Assembly: GCA_002794775.1 (NCBI GenBank)
Contig: NBAY01000059.1
Coordinates: forward strand, 1-64,000
DNA from: Porodaedalea pini
Lineage: Eukaryota; Basidiomycota; Agaricomycetes; Hymenochaetales; Hymenochaetaceae
Direction of reading: 5' to 3'
Length of the DNA: 64,000 nucleotides
Each line of letters opens with the position of its first letter. Position 1 is the stretch's first letter. The notes under the pieces were generated by a model that saw only the letters and a list, made by a program, of their open reading frames with translations, did no database searches and was not told the origin of the DNA. This document shows, in pieces, positions 44,842 to 57,451 of the stretch. The position numbers and the translations under genes are program-made.

Positions 44842-44864
44842 GACCGAATATTAAATTTGTCACA
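44842..44864 (+). repeat. 3' LTR of element 3, last 23 bp
   Basis: GACCGAATATTAAATTTGTC then ACA, matching the end of the 5' LTR (12318-12340), followed by the GAGTA target copy at 44865-44869. Confidence 0.9.
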
Positions 44865-44869
44865 GAGTA

Positions 44870-45694
44870 TGATAAAGATGGCAATGAATGCCTCTGGTAT
44901 CATTCATTGCTTTCCAAATCTGAAATGGCCCGATGTTCATGGCCTTATACACTTCGATATTTCACAATACGACGTCTTTTAAGGGTACTCGCCTCGAGGA
45001 TATCGTGCTCAAGCTATTGAAACCCCCAAGGACTGCCTTGGGGATTAGTGTGGATACAAAATATTTTTCGTGCAATCTTTGTCTTACTATTATTGTGGAA
45101 AATGAAGGAGGCGGTGAACCCGTATCTCTTGTACGTCTGACCAAGAGTCTGCTCTGTCCTAGAGTGATTTGTCTATAAAAGATATAATATACCGATGTAT
45201 GATGGAAATATCGAAGGTGTGGCTTTTGAAAAACTAACTCGAGTAATTGACACTGAGCCGTCTTACTCCCTTCAATCTTATGCGATAAGACGACGTACAA
45301 GCTCGCCTCACTCCATGTTATCACGCACCTCTTTCCGAAGCTGACGCAACTCATGCTCGATGGGCATCGAATATGTGGTAGAGCAGACTATATAGCGACT
45401 TTCGTCGAATTGAGAGCCCTCCCAAGATTCGTCAACTCACCTATGGAAGGCGTACATCAGCATAAAGTAGACCAAAAGTGACAGGTATTGGTGTTGTGGC
45501 CATTGGAGAAGCATAGACTTCGTGGCTCGAGCTCGTGCATTCCGAATGAAGCCTCCGTGGCCCGTGAAGACTAAAGGATATAAGGGATTGCATTATGCAA
45601 CTGTCAACGATATCCTCCCTTCAAGGCTCTTATTTCCATTCCACTATCTCCTGCGCACAAGCTTCAACGTCACTCCTTCATTCTTTTAACTAAT
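44870..45694 (+). other. Right flank of element 3, possible remnant of the interrupted gene
   Basis: It continues the coding-like sequence left of 12062 for about 100 nt. An open frame 44933-45178 (FKGTRLEDIVLKLLKPPRTA...) follows. No family recognised. From about 45360 to 45694 I see no gene, only the upstream region of the next one. Confidence 0.25.
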
Positions 45695-46538
45695 ATGCAG
45701 CAACCAATCCGCCGAGTCAAGACCCGCAGTGCGGTCCTCTCATCGGTTTCGTTCATTTCTTTCGTACGGAAAATGAGGTAGTCCATCGAGTCTCGATTTG
45801 CCGCTGGGATATCGCTCACTAATATTCTATTCACTCAGAATTAAAAGTACAAAATCGACAAAATCAGGCTACGCGAGGCAGGCAACTCGGCGTACCACGA
45901 TCATCCATCCACACACGTATGCCGAGGAAAGCCACTCGTCACCCGACATCGTGTCCTCGGTCTCCGATGCTCTGGACGGCATTCCTTCCTGTTCTATTCC
46001 TGATCTTGTTTTATGGGCTGGTCATGAGGCTGCCCGAACTCGTGGCTCAACTCGCGTTCTCAGGGGATCCTCTGGAGATGGCAGAAGCACGCCTGGGACA
46101 ATATTGTCACCGAATGACACATGTTCCGTCCTCAGCAAGGCCTCCATGGAGAAACGTTCCGGAGAAAGCCAGTCTGTTTACGGTCGTCCGCTATCGATAC
46201 GGAAGTCATTGACTTATCATCGCTCGTTTTCCTTCGAAATGCCCAAATCCCGGCCTGTAAGCATTGCATCCTCAACACTCGGTGGTTCACGTCGGAGAAT
46301 CGTCCGTTGCCACAAGACCTTCTTCCGTAGATTCGTGATTGCTTGGAAACGTGTCACCGCGCTCACGCGTCGCCGCTCTCGAGATAGCGCAAGTGGCAAG
46401 GCCAAGCGAGAGTCATGCTTTCCTGCCGGATTCGAGCTAGTAGAACCGAAGACAGCTAGCTGGTGGAGGAGAAACTCGTTGAGCAGACGCAGAGGGCGTT
46501 CTGAGTCTGTGAGGTCCCCCCAACCCTGCGTCGGATAG
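45695..46538 (+). CDS. Small basic hypothetical protein, two exons
   Basis: ATG at 45695, exon 1 to 45777, a 61-bp GT-AG intron (45778-45838), and exon 2 to the TAG at 46536-46538, in total 260 residues in frame. The protein is rich in Ser and Arg with clusters such as RRRIVRCHKTFFRRF and LSRRRGRSESVRSPQ, and has no signal peptide, membrane segment or known domain. It could be nuclear, but that is only a composition guess. Divergence and expression are unknown. Confidence 0.45.
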
Positions 46539-47303
46539 ATGAAGCGACAATGAATACTAGTAGTGGTCGCTTTCGGAAGACAACAACGCACGAATTTTAC
46601 ATTCTTTTTCGCTGTCCGTTTACTGTAAACGTTACTGTATCTTCTGCTAATATATCAAATAGTACTGCTCACCGCGCTTGAGATAGATGAGAAAGTATCT
46701 GTCGTTCACTTGTGCACCGAGAGCTCGATCACACCCGTGATTCCGAGGTCGACTGATCGATATCATGATAGTTAGATGGTAGTAGTGCTACCTGATAGCA
46801 TTGAATGTGCTTAGCTTCGTAGAGGCTTCGTGTTCCTGATATCGATGCAAGGATTAGAGACAAGAACGTGATACAACTGTCAAGAAGCATAATTTGGCTC
46901 TGATTCGGCCGCTGGTGGAGCATTGCGGTGATCGGGTCTCCTGGGTTGCGCTCAGGCTCGTTATCGACCGATCCGATTTGAGATAGATGCACCGACTAAC
47001 GGACACTGGACGACTTCCATCCATGCATCTGTCTCTTGTCCTGCAGGCTAGCATGATGGTGGTTATGAAGAGAGAATCTGAGGTGGGCTGGGTTGCGAGC
47101 CCATCTAATTCTGCGCGCGTCCCGGGTTACAAGATTCTCGGGTAACAATGATTTGCCTTTTATATCCTCCCATCAAACTCCGGTTCGTGCAAATGAGCGA
47201 CTCGGACACGCTCGTTACCACTTCCTTCGACCTCAGTTGTCCAAGGGCACATTGGCCTCCCTCTTGGACGTAAAGCAGGGAGATCCGAGTTCGTTGAACT
47301 CAG
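46539..47303. other. Intergenic, no gene seen
   Basis: Short frames on both strands without domain or codon signal. It probably contains the promoter of the downstream transcription factor. No TATA box stands out. Confidence 0.4.
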
Positions 47304-50300
47304 ATGAAAGTGACCAGTAGCGATGTGGGTCCGCAAAAGGCTGCCAGAAAAAAGCCAGGACGAGCTCCAGTGAGCTGTGCAGAATGTCGTCGGTGAGGTT
47401 TTGGCTCGCTTTTCTCCTGAGTGCCTGTGTATGAAATACTTACATGCATCGCATAATACTTCATTCAGGTTGAAAATGAGATGTGACCGCGGAGTGCGTG
47501 TTTTGACGGAATCTTTCCAGATACTCGACCCTTAACATGTCTGACTACGCACTGATCGACCGCTTAGAATCCGTGTGAGAACTGTACGAAGCGCGGATGC
47601 GCTGCAATCTGTCCAGATGGTGACACTTTATAAGTCAAGAGCTGTTTACTTGTCTGACCTGACTTTGTCCAACTTCACAGGTACCTTGACCACGGGGAAA
47701 CACAACAAGTAACGTACTAAATTTCTCCTGCTTTAGTTAAGTCTTTAAAGTGCGAGCCATCAGGATGATCCTGTCAAACACAGAGGAGCTGCATGACAAG
47801 ATTGAATCGCTACTCGATCGCATTCGGCTCCTTGAGGATGCTCTGAGAGCCCTGCAGTCATCGGTTTCTGCACAGCCTCATCCTTTATTAATGGAACCGA
47901 CGACAGAGAGCGTCCTCTCAACAATACATATCGCTCAGACCCGAAGTGATAGTGCTGTACGGCGTCAAGCCTCAACTATTGAAGAAGGGGAAGATCTTCT
48001 GGATTCTTTTGGCACGTAGTCTCCATTCTTTCTTTTCTCGATTGATGTGTAGAAACCTGACGGCGCTTTAAGGCACTCTGTCTATTGGATCAGACGGAGA
48101 AACGAGCTATCTGGGGCAAACTGCGCGGGCTGATGTAAGCCAAATTCATCCCGTTGCATTATCATACTGACTTCTTCGAAAAGTATCTACTGAACGTAAG
48201 AATTGCACGGAACTTATCGGAAAAGAAGCCCTGATCACTCGTCTTTTCGGAGTTAGGACTCTGATAGTGATGATGAACTTGACATTGGTCGCTTGCCTAG
48301 ATCGTTCTACAGTTTTTGTTGGCCCGAATGCTCGCCTCCGGATAATTCGTTCGAGGAGACCGTTCTAAGTTTTTTACCCGATTTAAACGAAGCATACTCC
48401 TTATGCGAAGTCTACTTTAACTATTCGAGCTGGCTGTAAGTGCGCACGTATTATTTCCACTGTCGTAAACTCTGCTCCAACGCGTGTACAGAGGGTTTCT
48501 CGTTCCGCGCGAGACAGTTCGCGAAGATTTCATCGGTATTCATCGTTCTTCATTTCAGGCGACCTGTGACTAAAGTAATTTCATATAGCGCATGTCTACC
48601 ATCTTCCTAATCGTCCGTGGGCTGATACTTTACCTACGTGCCCTCATCGCCTCGCTCTTCTATTTGCTATATTCTCTCTCGGCGCGCTTTTCGATCCAGC
48701 ACAACAGCCGAATAATGTGCAGTCAGACGACTATTATCATCTGGCCCGCGTCGCTTTGTCTTTCAAATCTGCTGTTCTTGAAACAACAGTGCATGCCGTC
48801 TTGGCCATCGTGAGTATCAGAAACATTTCAGTTCTAGAGTCTCTGGCTGAAGAAACTCGGAGGTTCACATGGGATATATTTTGTTTCTTCGGGACTCTCC
48901 GCAGGGACATGAGCAAGGCTGGGTGATGCTCGGCGTTGCCAACAAATTGGCGTTAAGTGTAAGTTTTTGATTCTTCTCCTCGTATGTCCGTCGGGCCTCA
49001 CGGGAAAATTTGACAATATTTCGCCGGCAGATGGGTCTACGTGAGCTCTTTTGCATTCAGTTAAAGAGACAGAAATGTTCCCCATGCTCATGTTTCTTAT
49101 AGACCGAGACAGTTCGCGCTGGAAACTGGATGAGGAAATGAGCGAGCATCGGCACACTGCCTTCTGGCAGCTGTATCTCGTGGAAACTATAGCTGTACGT
49201 TTTTATTGCTCATCACCAGGTACCTTCACTGAGATCGTCAAACTTTCTCATTTCTTGGATTTACAGAGCCTTCATTTCGGGCGCCCTGCATTACTTTCTG
49301 ACACTTTCATCGAATGCCCTCTTCCAAAGCATCTCGACCCTCGTCAAGCTGGTTCTATTGATGGGTACTCAAAGTGCAAGTATTCACAAGTCTCTCCGCG
49401 CTGCTTTTCAAGTTTATATCGGAACCTTACCGTAAATTTTCAGATTTGTCATGGCTGGTTCAGTTCGCACAATTGGCAAGGCACATTCTTTCAGATGCGT
49501 TTGGCGCGAAGATACCATCATACTCCATTCTGCTCGAGCTTGATTCCAGACTACGAGAACTTGCGGAACCTGACTGGCAGTCTTCGGAATTTGCGCTAGA
49601 TGATCAAAATACGATGACTCTAGAGAAGATGCAGCGCTGGAGCGTTCTGTATTGTAAAGAGACAAGTAGGTGTTACGCAGTTCATGCACAGCTCTTCCTT
49701 TATATCGCTTCAATTTCTCGGAATAGTGTTCTTGCACATCCATCGTGGATTTCTAGTTGAGGCGTTAAATGAAAGCCCACAAAATCCATCTTTGAGCAAG
49801 TATAGTCAATCGGTGCAGGCTTGCTTCGAAAGCTCTCACCGGCTTATAGAAAGCTTGGCTTGGATAACCGAGCAGGTAATGCAAACTTGTCATTTTACTT
49901 AACCCACACTAATTCCCGCTCCAAAGTGCCCTCAAGCCTCGTCAAAAATTGGAAGTTGGTTTGGTACATCTATTTCATCTGCAGTAAGAAGTAGTTATTA
50001 TCAGCTCGAGTCTTGTACTGACTAACTTGATGCGAGCAGATCATCATGTGTATTCTTGTTACGCGATGTCCAACCTCCGAGTTCGCTCGCCCTGCAATGG
50101 AGAAGTTAGACTGCATCTATACCGTCATACAGAAAGTTTCCATTGTGAATCGCACAGCGAAGAAAAATTTGGTTCGTCGTTATTTTTACAAATGATTGTG
50201 CAGCTTGAATGCTCAATCAAATAATAGCAAGCAACGCGGCGCCTCCGAAATCTAGCTCGAGCAGCGTTTGATAAGTCGAGACTAGTTTCCCACGGTGCCA

Positions 50301-50650
50301 TTCCGAATCAGACCTCGTCCTCCATTCTCATGGACGACATTAATACGCTTGATCGCTGCTGCGGAAAGACACAGGTTCGAATTCGAAGAGAACGTAACCT
50401 TGGATCCGCTGAACGTCGACGACATCGAGATGCTCGTTCAAGTTTATCTCCAGAGCAACGGTCAGAAGAGAGCTGGAACGAACGCACGGTCAAGCTCGGA
50501 GGGACATCCAACTCCTCTGGGACGGCGGGTCCATCGAGCTGTGGAGATGATTTGATGCGGTTCGGATTTTCTGGCGATAACTTATACTCACCCTTTGGAC
50601 ATGGGCTTGATTCAACGTGGAATAATTTTATACAGCAGCTAGGATTTTGA
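47304..50650 (+). CDS. Zn2Cys6 fungal transcription factor, many introns
   Basis: A DNA-binding regulator of the fungal binuclear zinc cluster family. ATG at 47304; the first five exons are 47304-47392, 47470-47494, 47568-47619, 47681-47708 and 47764-48015, each phase-compatible. They give a Zn cluster spread over three exons (SCAECRR, LKMRCDRG, NPCENCTKRGCAAICPDG). A coiled coil follows (LHDKIESLLDRIRLLEDALR). Later exons carry the fungal_trans regulatory domain: SIGSDGETSYLGQTARA, LALLFA-type helices near 48650, SDDYYHLARVALS, LHFGRPALLSDTFIECPLP. The last exon ends NNFIQQLGF at 50650. The exon limits between 48.0 and 50.3 kb are only partly resolved. Target genes are unknown. Confidence 0.82.
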
Positions 50651-53600
50651 TAGCTCAACTACCTTTCTCCGTTATTTTCAAAATAACAGTATGAAAAGCT
50701 CTTCCGATGTATAAGAACGCTAGCTTCATTCATAAAGTATATTAGAAGTAGGACAAAATTAGTCGAGCTGGATATAAGCTCGCAAGAGAGCTGAAGTTCT
50801 GCGTTCATTGCATATTTTCTCGCTAAGGGGGATCTTATCATCTCCGCATAATGATGCAAACCAGAGATAAGATTATGGAAAGAACTATATCCTCGAAAGT
50901 CCCCCTTTCTATCGTTATCTAGTGAGAATTGGTCTGTAGGGCACAGACTGCACTACCATCAATGTAGTTATGATAAAAGGGCATGTACACTTTCTCGCCG
51001 CAGGTACTATAAGGTACCGTCGTCTAAACGAGCTCAAGACCAAAGGTGAGGAATATCGCTCGGCGCGAAGTACATAGAGTACCATAAGCGCCCAGTTGCC
51101 CCTCCGAGTCGTTCTCAGATTCCACGTGACGAAGACGGTATTCATATTTATGTAAAAAATAAGCCTAATTTTCTTTTTTTGCTCAAAAAAAACCTAGTAT
51201 TTCTCCTTTATTGTGATCAGTGGGTACGCAATGAGAACTTGCATGGCATCGATGCGGATTCGTGATACTCTCCTTGCTACATTGCAAAGAATGATATGAT
51301 AGGAAGATACACAACACTTTCACCGAAAGCGGATCCCGGTTCAGTGTTTTGTTCCTAGGATTATAAAATCGGCATTGGCTGCTCCTGTGTCAGCAGAGCG
51401 CTTTACTGGGGAGAACACGTTCTGTCTTAGGGAAATAAGATCAAAGATAGCTATCGCATTAGCTTTATCTTGAGTAACTGCGACATTTGCGCCGAGCGCA
51501 AGTAGCGACGAGCCCTTAAACTTAATGAGCAATTTGCCTTGCATGGAAGAACCGTAAACTCAGGTACAAGTGGGGTATCACCATCGCATGCCCAATCACT
51601 GGCCTGAGATTTTCCAACGTTCGAAAGAAGTTCAGAGAAATGACAGCCGCATGGGAGTATGATCTCACGAGCATGGCTCAAATTTGATTTGTTTTACCAT
51701 TTGTTTTCTTTTCGACCTTTGAACAAACACTTGAACGTCCCAAAGAAACCTAGCAATTTTTTCTTCAAACAAGTTAAAGCTGCACGGGAAGACCAAAAAA
51801 ACCTAGTTACTCAAGTACTGAGTTGAAATAAGCGTACAGCCAGGAAAGCGGTAGGAGAAAGAAGGAAGAAAGAGAAAAGAATGAACTTCTGTGCTCCGCA
51901 GTGCGGTGACCGGAGCATCTAAGCACTTTATAAAAGCATATACACCTTGCTTCCATGTTGGCAGATGCTAACGGTCTTCAGCGTGCCAACGTGCATCACG
52001 TTTCGTGCACGTCTTTTGCTGTAAACGATATGCCCGAAGCTTCGTCATACCTGTTCATTAGCGGTCGACAAGGAAAAAAGCTAGACACTGAGGTAAATAT
52101 AATGAGCTCACGTTGTCATTCCTTCGTACTTTGAGACTCATGAGGTACGCCCCATATCTCGAAACCTTAAATATATAGCTTAACTTAGCATAATCGTGGA
52201 GGGAGGATCACTGGCTCAGCACAGGCAAGCATGCCGAATACTCGATAGCTGGAAGACAATCTAGATCAATTGATAGAACCCGGAAGGACGTTCTGTGCCA
52301 ACCCACCGATACACAGTCTAAGCTACTCCGGAATCCGACCCCAAACGCAACCCTCAGACCCTCTGGAACGCTGTGAATCTCCCTTGTCGATCTTCATTTC
52401 GTCAGGAAGCAATCGGAAAGGATCTCCAGTCTGATAATGAGCAGTGCAGACTGAAGTTTTGGAGCCGTTGTTCCCTTCATTTGTCTCCGGGGAAGCACGA
52501 TACGACCAGCAACAAAAGGAAGCCAAGAAATTGTCTGATGTAGCCTGATAACGAACAGTGCAGACTGAGATTATTTCGTCGCCTGCTTCGGTTGTCTCCG
52601 GGGAAGAGCCATGCGACCAGCAACAAAGGACAAGAAGAGGTCATTCGACGGTGTGAGTCAGTTTACAGTAGCGAACAAAGACAACGCCACTGGTCGCTTC
52701 AATAGTTGAATTTCTGTGCATCAGGCGTCTCCAAAGATCCGTGTTTGCTGGCAAGAGCTTCGACACTGATTATTACCCAGATAAAGACAAAATCGCGAGA
52801 TGACTGATTCTGTGAAGGTTCTAATGAAAACAGTGTGTCAATGATGAAGACAGGGATAATTAGGATGAGACACGGCAGATTGATGCGGCGTGTGGATAGG
52901 AAGAGACATACGTGTGCAAACGGACATTAATATTGTGTCCAGATGCCTGATACGACTGTACGATCAGGCGCAGCATCTGGAAGCCGATGACGGAGAAGCT
53001 CCGTGGTGGTAGGGATTAGCGACGTGCACATGCCACATATTATTCTGATTTGGCTTTTGAGGCAGCTAACCTGTATCAAAGCGTCTGTGAAAGTAGATGG
53101 CCAAAGACCCGCGGAGCGTTGGAGTACGAGTGAAAAAATAAGATATCCTGCAATGATAGGCGCCACGGACTGAGATATTCAGGTATAAATGACAGGACAC
53201 AGCGACTCCATCGGAAGTGGGTCATCGAAACTTGCCTGCTGACTCCATGCTCTATGGAACACTGTCTCAGTCTCTAAAGCCTCTCAGAGCAATACTGGCA
53301 TCGACAGAGCCTGTGCCTACCTCCTGTCTAGAGAAGGGCCCGCGTCACGCAACGCGCATACTATCAGTCCGGGCTATCAGATGAAGCGAGTGACGCAGAA
53401 GACTTAGGAACGTCCTAGGAACGTACAGCGCGGAAGGAAGCAGAATCCTGCGGAGTGTGTGTGAATGCACGTCAACGCATCACGATGTGCCGTGGAATCT
53501 TATGGCAGAGCCGTTCTCTCCACAGCAGGCATTCGCTGGCGTACAGGGGTGGGTCTGCTTTTGTCTTGTTCATTACCGGAAGTGCTCGTCGCCGAATGTA

Positions 53601-56600
53601 TCAGAAACGGGGTGAGAGCTTCATCAGAAGTCTTAAAGCAGCACTACATTTGCGCTTGAGCTAATCACAGGAACATAGGCCTAGATGTTTCCGATGAGAT
53701 GATCTGCTTCGTTATTGTAGCAGTGGATAAAAACTTGAGAAAAAGAGTAATTGGTTGGACAGCGGAAGCAAGTAGCAACCAAGCAGTTTTTCCTGCACCA
53801 CAGTAGGGTATTAGAAATCCATACCGTTCTGACGCGAAAGAGTCGCAAGTAGCACTGGAAGTGTTGTTCGTTATCGTCAGTTGAACTTCGCGACTATGAA
53901 TAGGCAAGCCACATACGTTTCACGCGGTTCTTGACTTCGTTCCTTTGAGGATTAGTACCCCGAATCCATACTTGGAAAACGTTATTCCACGCATACGAGA
54001 GAGCCAGTAAATGTCGTCGACTATGATGCTGAGGGTGCCCCGCCCACAGGCTCTCCAATTATGTGCGAGTACATGTATATCACGATCAACAAGATGTGTG
54101 TTGGCGCGATTTCGAAGTCAGCGCGTTCGGAGCACCATCTGAGCTTGATCTCGGAATCCATGAGGAGATGTGTACGTCGATGGCCGGGCCTTCGCGACTG
54201 AATGCATGACAAATGCCTCGATGCGAAATGGAAAGACCGCCGCGGCCCGCAGCTTCTACTGCGGTTAGGTTCAAGCAGCGAGGCCGCATTCATATTCATC
54301 GAGCCAATGTCGATGCCTGGCGTGGGAAAATATCGCCGATGCACGCCGGTGTGCGGTGATGTCGCGGGATGGGCGCGTTGCCACTACCAGTATACCCCGC
54401 TTGTTAGGTGCTATCAATAAACTTTGCAAGATACTGCAACTGCATCGCACGGCAAATCAGTCTAGCAGACCGCATAAGGCGAATCGGCGTCTGAAAGCCA
54501 GAGTAGGCGAATCGCTACTGAGATTCCAAAGATCCCGAGCGTGCATGCTGCGTTCTCCGCGCATCCAGAAGTAGCTATACACAAGTCGATGAGGGCCTCC
54601 TTTTCCATTCTCAAATCGCCGGAGAGGAAGTCTATAGTGAAACGCGAGTCTGAATCCAGCTCCGGATTGTTCATACGCCCACAACCTAACTGATAGTGGT
54701 AACTGGTCAACAAGTTCGTATCGCGAACAATAGAACGCGAAGACGCACAGCATTCGTTGTCGAACAGGATTCTCCAACAGATGAACAGCTCGCCGCAGAT
54801 GTCGACGTCGCTATCTACGCGAGCCCGTCAGCTGCACGCAGCCAGCCACACCATTTCCGTCAACACAGCAAAGCCCCGCACCAATGCTCTGATTACCGAT
54901 GACCCAAGGTCATCTTCTCCCGACTATTACAGCACAAGGAACGAAGGAGGCTGGTTGGTTTGGAGCCCGTCGCCAACTAGGCTAGTTGCCAACATTAGAT
55001 TCAGCAGATGTGGCAGATGGCTTGTAACAGTAGATCGCAGCATTTCGTACATTCCATTGATCATTACCCGAACCTGGGTAATAGGAGCTTATAGAATAGA
55101 ACGTTGTTTATTGCACAGAGCTTCGTGCACCGGGCGATGTGAGACAGCGATGGGAACATTTGAGAAGCAGATTAGATTTAGAGCGGTCCCAACAAGCAAG
55201 GTTCACTGCTTACAAATGTATTCGGCGAGATCGGCACCGCCGCGAGCCATCAGTCTTCCGGATTCAGTCTGTTCACACCGTTGGCAACCATTCGAAGGGA
55301 ACCTAAAAACTAAATACACTCAGCCGGCCTCCATATATGAGACCTAGGATATTGATAGAGGCAGAGGACAGTGGCCGCTCGTCAGACAGCTCCATCACTT
55401 CGTGGCGCATCTGCGTGTTCATCGGGGACTGCTGTCCTAGCATCCAGTTATAACTTATCACAGCACATTCACTCAAAAGCCGGAAGGAATTGGAGTCGAT
55501 ACAGCTTGACAGTGGAAGCGCTTGTCTTCGGAGTGAAGGTCAGCACATAAGGCGCGAGAAGCCCGCGAAGCCCTACGAGTGGGATGGGGGCAGTCCCAAC
55601 CTCTTCTTGAAAAAGAACGGAACCTCACTGACGGTTCTCACTAGCCAATTTTACGTGCGCCGCGAAGGAAGGTTTTGATGAGAGTCAGACGACGTATTCT
55701 TGGAAGAGTCCTAATAACACCGCCTCGCCTGGCTAGATGCGCAACGGTTTCCTTTGGCTATGGGGCGTCCGTCGGGTTCGGAGCTTGGTGAGCGGCATGG
55801 CGTCTCTTTGGCTCTCGCCGGTGCATAGAACTTGGATGTCTTTCATTTACTTGTTTGCTATGCTTATCGCGAGGAAGGATTGAGCTGCTTCTCACGGAGT
55901 GATTCGGTAAGGTAATAGAACCATATGAAAGCTAATTGCAAAAAAAACTCATATCAGAACGTAAATCTTCAGTGGTCAAGACGACGCGCTGTCAGTACAA
56001 GCGAGGCGTAGTGTACGTCCAAAACTTCCATAGTCATAAGAGCGGGTGCGCGGGCTGCGACGTTCGCAGGACAAGGAACCACTTTTCAAGACAAGAGAAG
56101 GATGATTAGGAGCACCATCAGCAACAGCGCTCCGCCACGGGTGCCGCGATGCGAACTCACGTATGTACTGGCGCGGCGAACCGCACAGCCCGCCCGCTTC
56201 CATCTGATGATGCCCAACATGGGCTCGGATCGACATCCACGCGCGCTACATTTGTCCAGAGGGTGCGAGCGGCACTCGGCGTCCGCCCCAAACAAGTGTG
56301 CTGAGCGAAAACGCAAAACCATATGACACCGCGCACACGAAGGCGCCGTGCAGCCCAGGCTCAAGTAAGCGGGAAGGACAAATGCGTGCTTCTTCGCAAG
56401 CGAGTCTTTCAAACGCACTTGCAAGTCCCCCGAAAAAAAATCGAGAAGCATGAAGACCGCGCGCTTCGTGTGCGAGGCGAGCGAGCGAGCAATTACAGCA
56501 ATTTGATCACTATGCATCGCCACGGGCTGTTCCGCTAAGGCCACCTCTGCGACCCTGCGCGGGGTAGCGCTCAACACGTGCGCGACGGGGATAGGGGCGC

Positions 56601-57451
56601 GTCTCGGGTGTTGCGATCTGGATCGAGTTATCGAAAACATACATGTTGAATTGAACTGAAAATGCGTTGTGTTTGACCTCGTCGGGGATAGCAGATTAAA
56701 AATACGGTAGACAGACGCGTGCCTAGTTTGGAAGAGGCACGCGTTCTCCGTGCTTCAGCGCGTACCGCTCTCGGCGAGCTGCACTGAAGGAGAATTGAAC
56801 TCGAAGCACACTAGTCAAGGAGACCAGAAGAGAGGCAGTGAGCGCATATCGTCCGCTTGGTGTCGGAAGATTTGAAGGGACGACTGTGCCCGCATGGGTT
56901 CTGACGCCTGACGCCTGTTGTCTCCATTGCATGCCGGCAGACAAAAACTGCATGCATAGCACAGAACATGGAATCGGTGGAGGGTGCCGAAGGGGTGTGA
57001 GAACCCAGAGCTCGTGATGGGGAAGCCTCGGAGATGATGAGTCGAGTGCCGTAAGAGGGAGAGGAGAATGAAGAGATGATAAGCTTCGCAGACGCCAGCG
57101 CCGAACCAAGGCGATGGCCCAGTGGAGATTGTGAGTCACCGCGCATGGAGTTCTGTAGCGCTCTATAAGGAAAAATGCGAAATTGGGAGAAGGAAGGAAC
57201 ATGGAGGAGTGCTCGAACTGATATCAAACCAAATACAGCATGTCCCATCGGCAGCCCGTGTGATCGCCGGCGTGATGCAGTCGCCAGTGCCGAGGTGACC
57301 GGAGTCCTCCGCGTCAGATGTCAGATCAGTCAGCACTGTTCGCCGAAAAGGACCGCTCGGCAGCTCTTTTCGACAGTGCACCGTCCAGCCCGTCCACCCA
57401 CCCGTCCACCCGTCCACGCTCTCCCTGCGCCGTCCTCGTCGTCGTCCAATC
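50651..57451. other. Gene-poor stretch of 6.8 kb
   Basis: Many short frames on both strands but none with a recognised domain or a convincing exon chain. The longest, minus 56086-56640, looks like chance. No LTR, TIR or RNA gene was recognised apart from the local duplication at 52431-52640. It could hold an old decayed transposon or an lncRNA. Confidence 0.4.
52431..52640 (+). repeat. Imperfect tandem duplication
   Basis: Two copies of about 96-98 bp (52431-52528 and 52545-52640) sharing CTGATAA..GA.CAGTGCAGACTGA, GTCTCCGGGGAAG and GCGACCAGCAACAAA-like blocks, separated by about 16 bp. The middle has diverged. Confidence 0.6.

Larger units (their letters stand above)
12062..44864 (+). mobile_element. 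Element 3: old Ty3-type LTR retrotransposon, opened by later insertions
   Basis: 5' LTR 12062-12340 and a split 3' LTR (30452-30707 plus 44842-44864, together 279 bp) with ends TGTAATGAA...TTCATCACA. The 5-bp duplication GAGTA is at 12057-12061 and 44865-44869. Net length without insertions is about 9.9 kb. It is a different lineage from elements 1 and 2: YLDD in the RT and a long polyprotein with a zinc knuckle. Both frames are full of TGA stops but almost free of frameshifts. It hosts element 4 (with element 2 inside) and the giant palindrome. Confidence 0.92.

Noticed and set aside
56086..56640. 184-codon minus-strand ORF
   Set aside because: GC-rich chance frame, with no domain, no exon chain and overlapping frames of similar length on the other strand.
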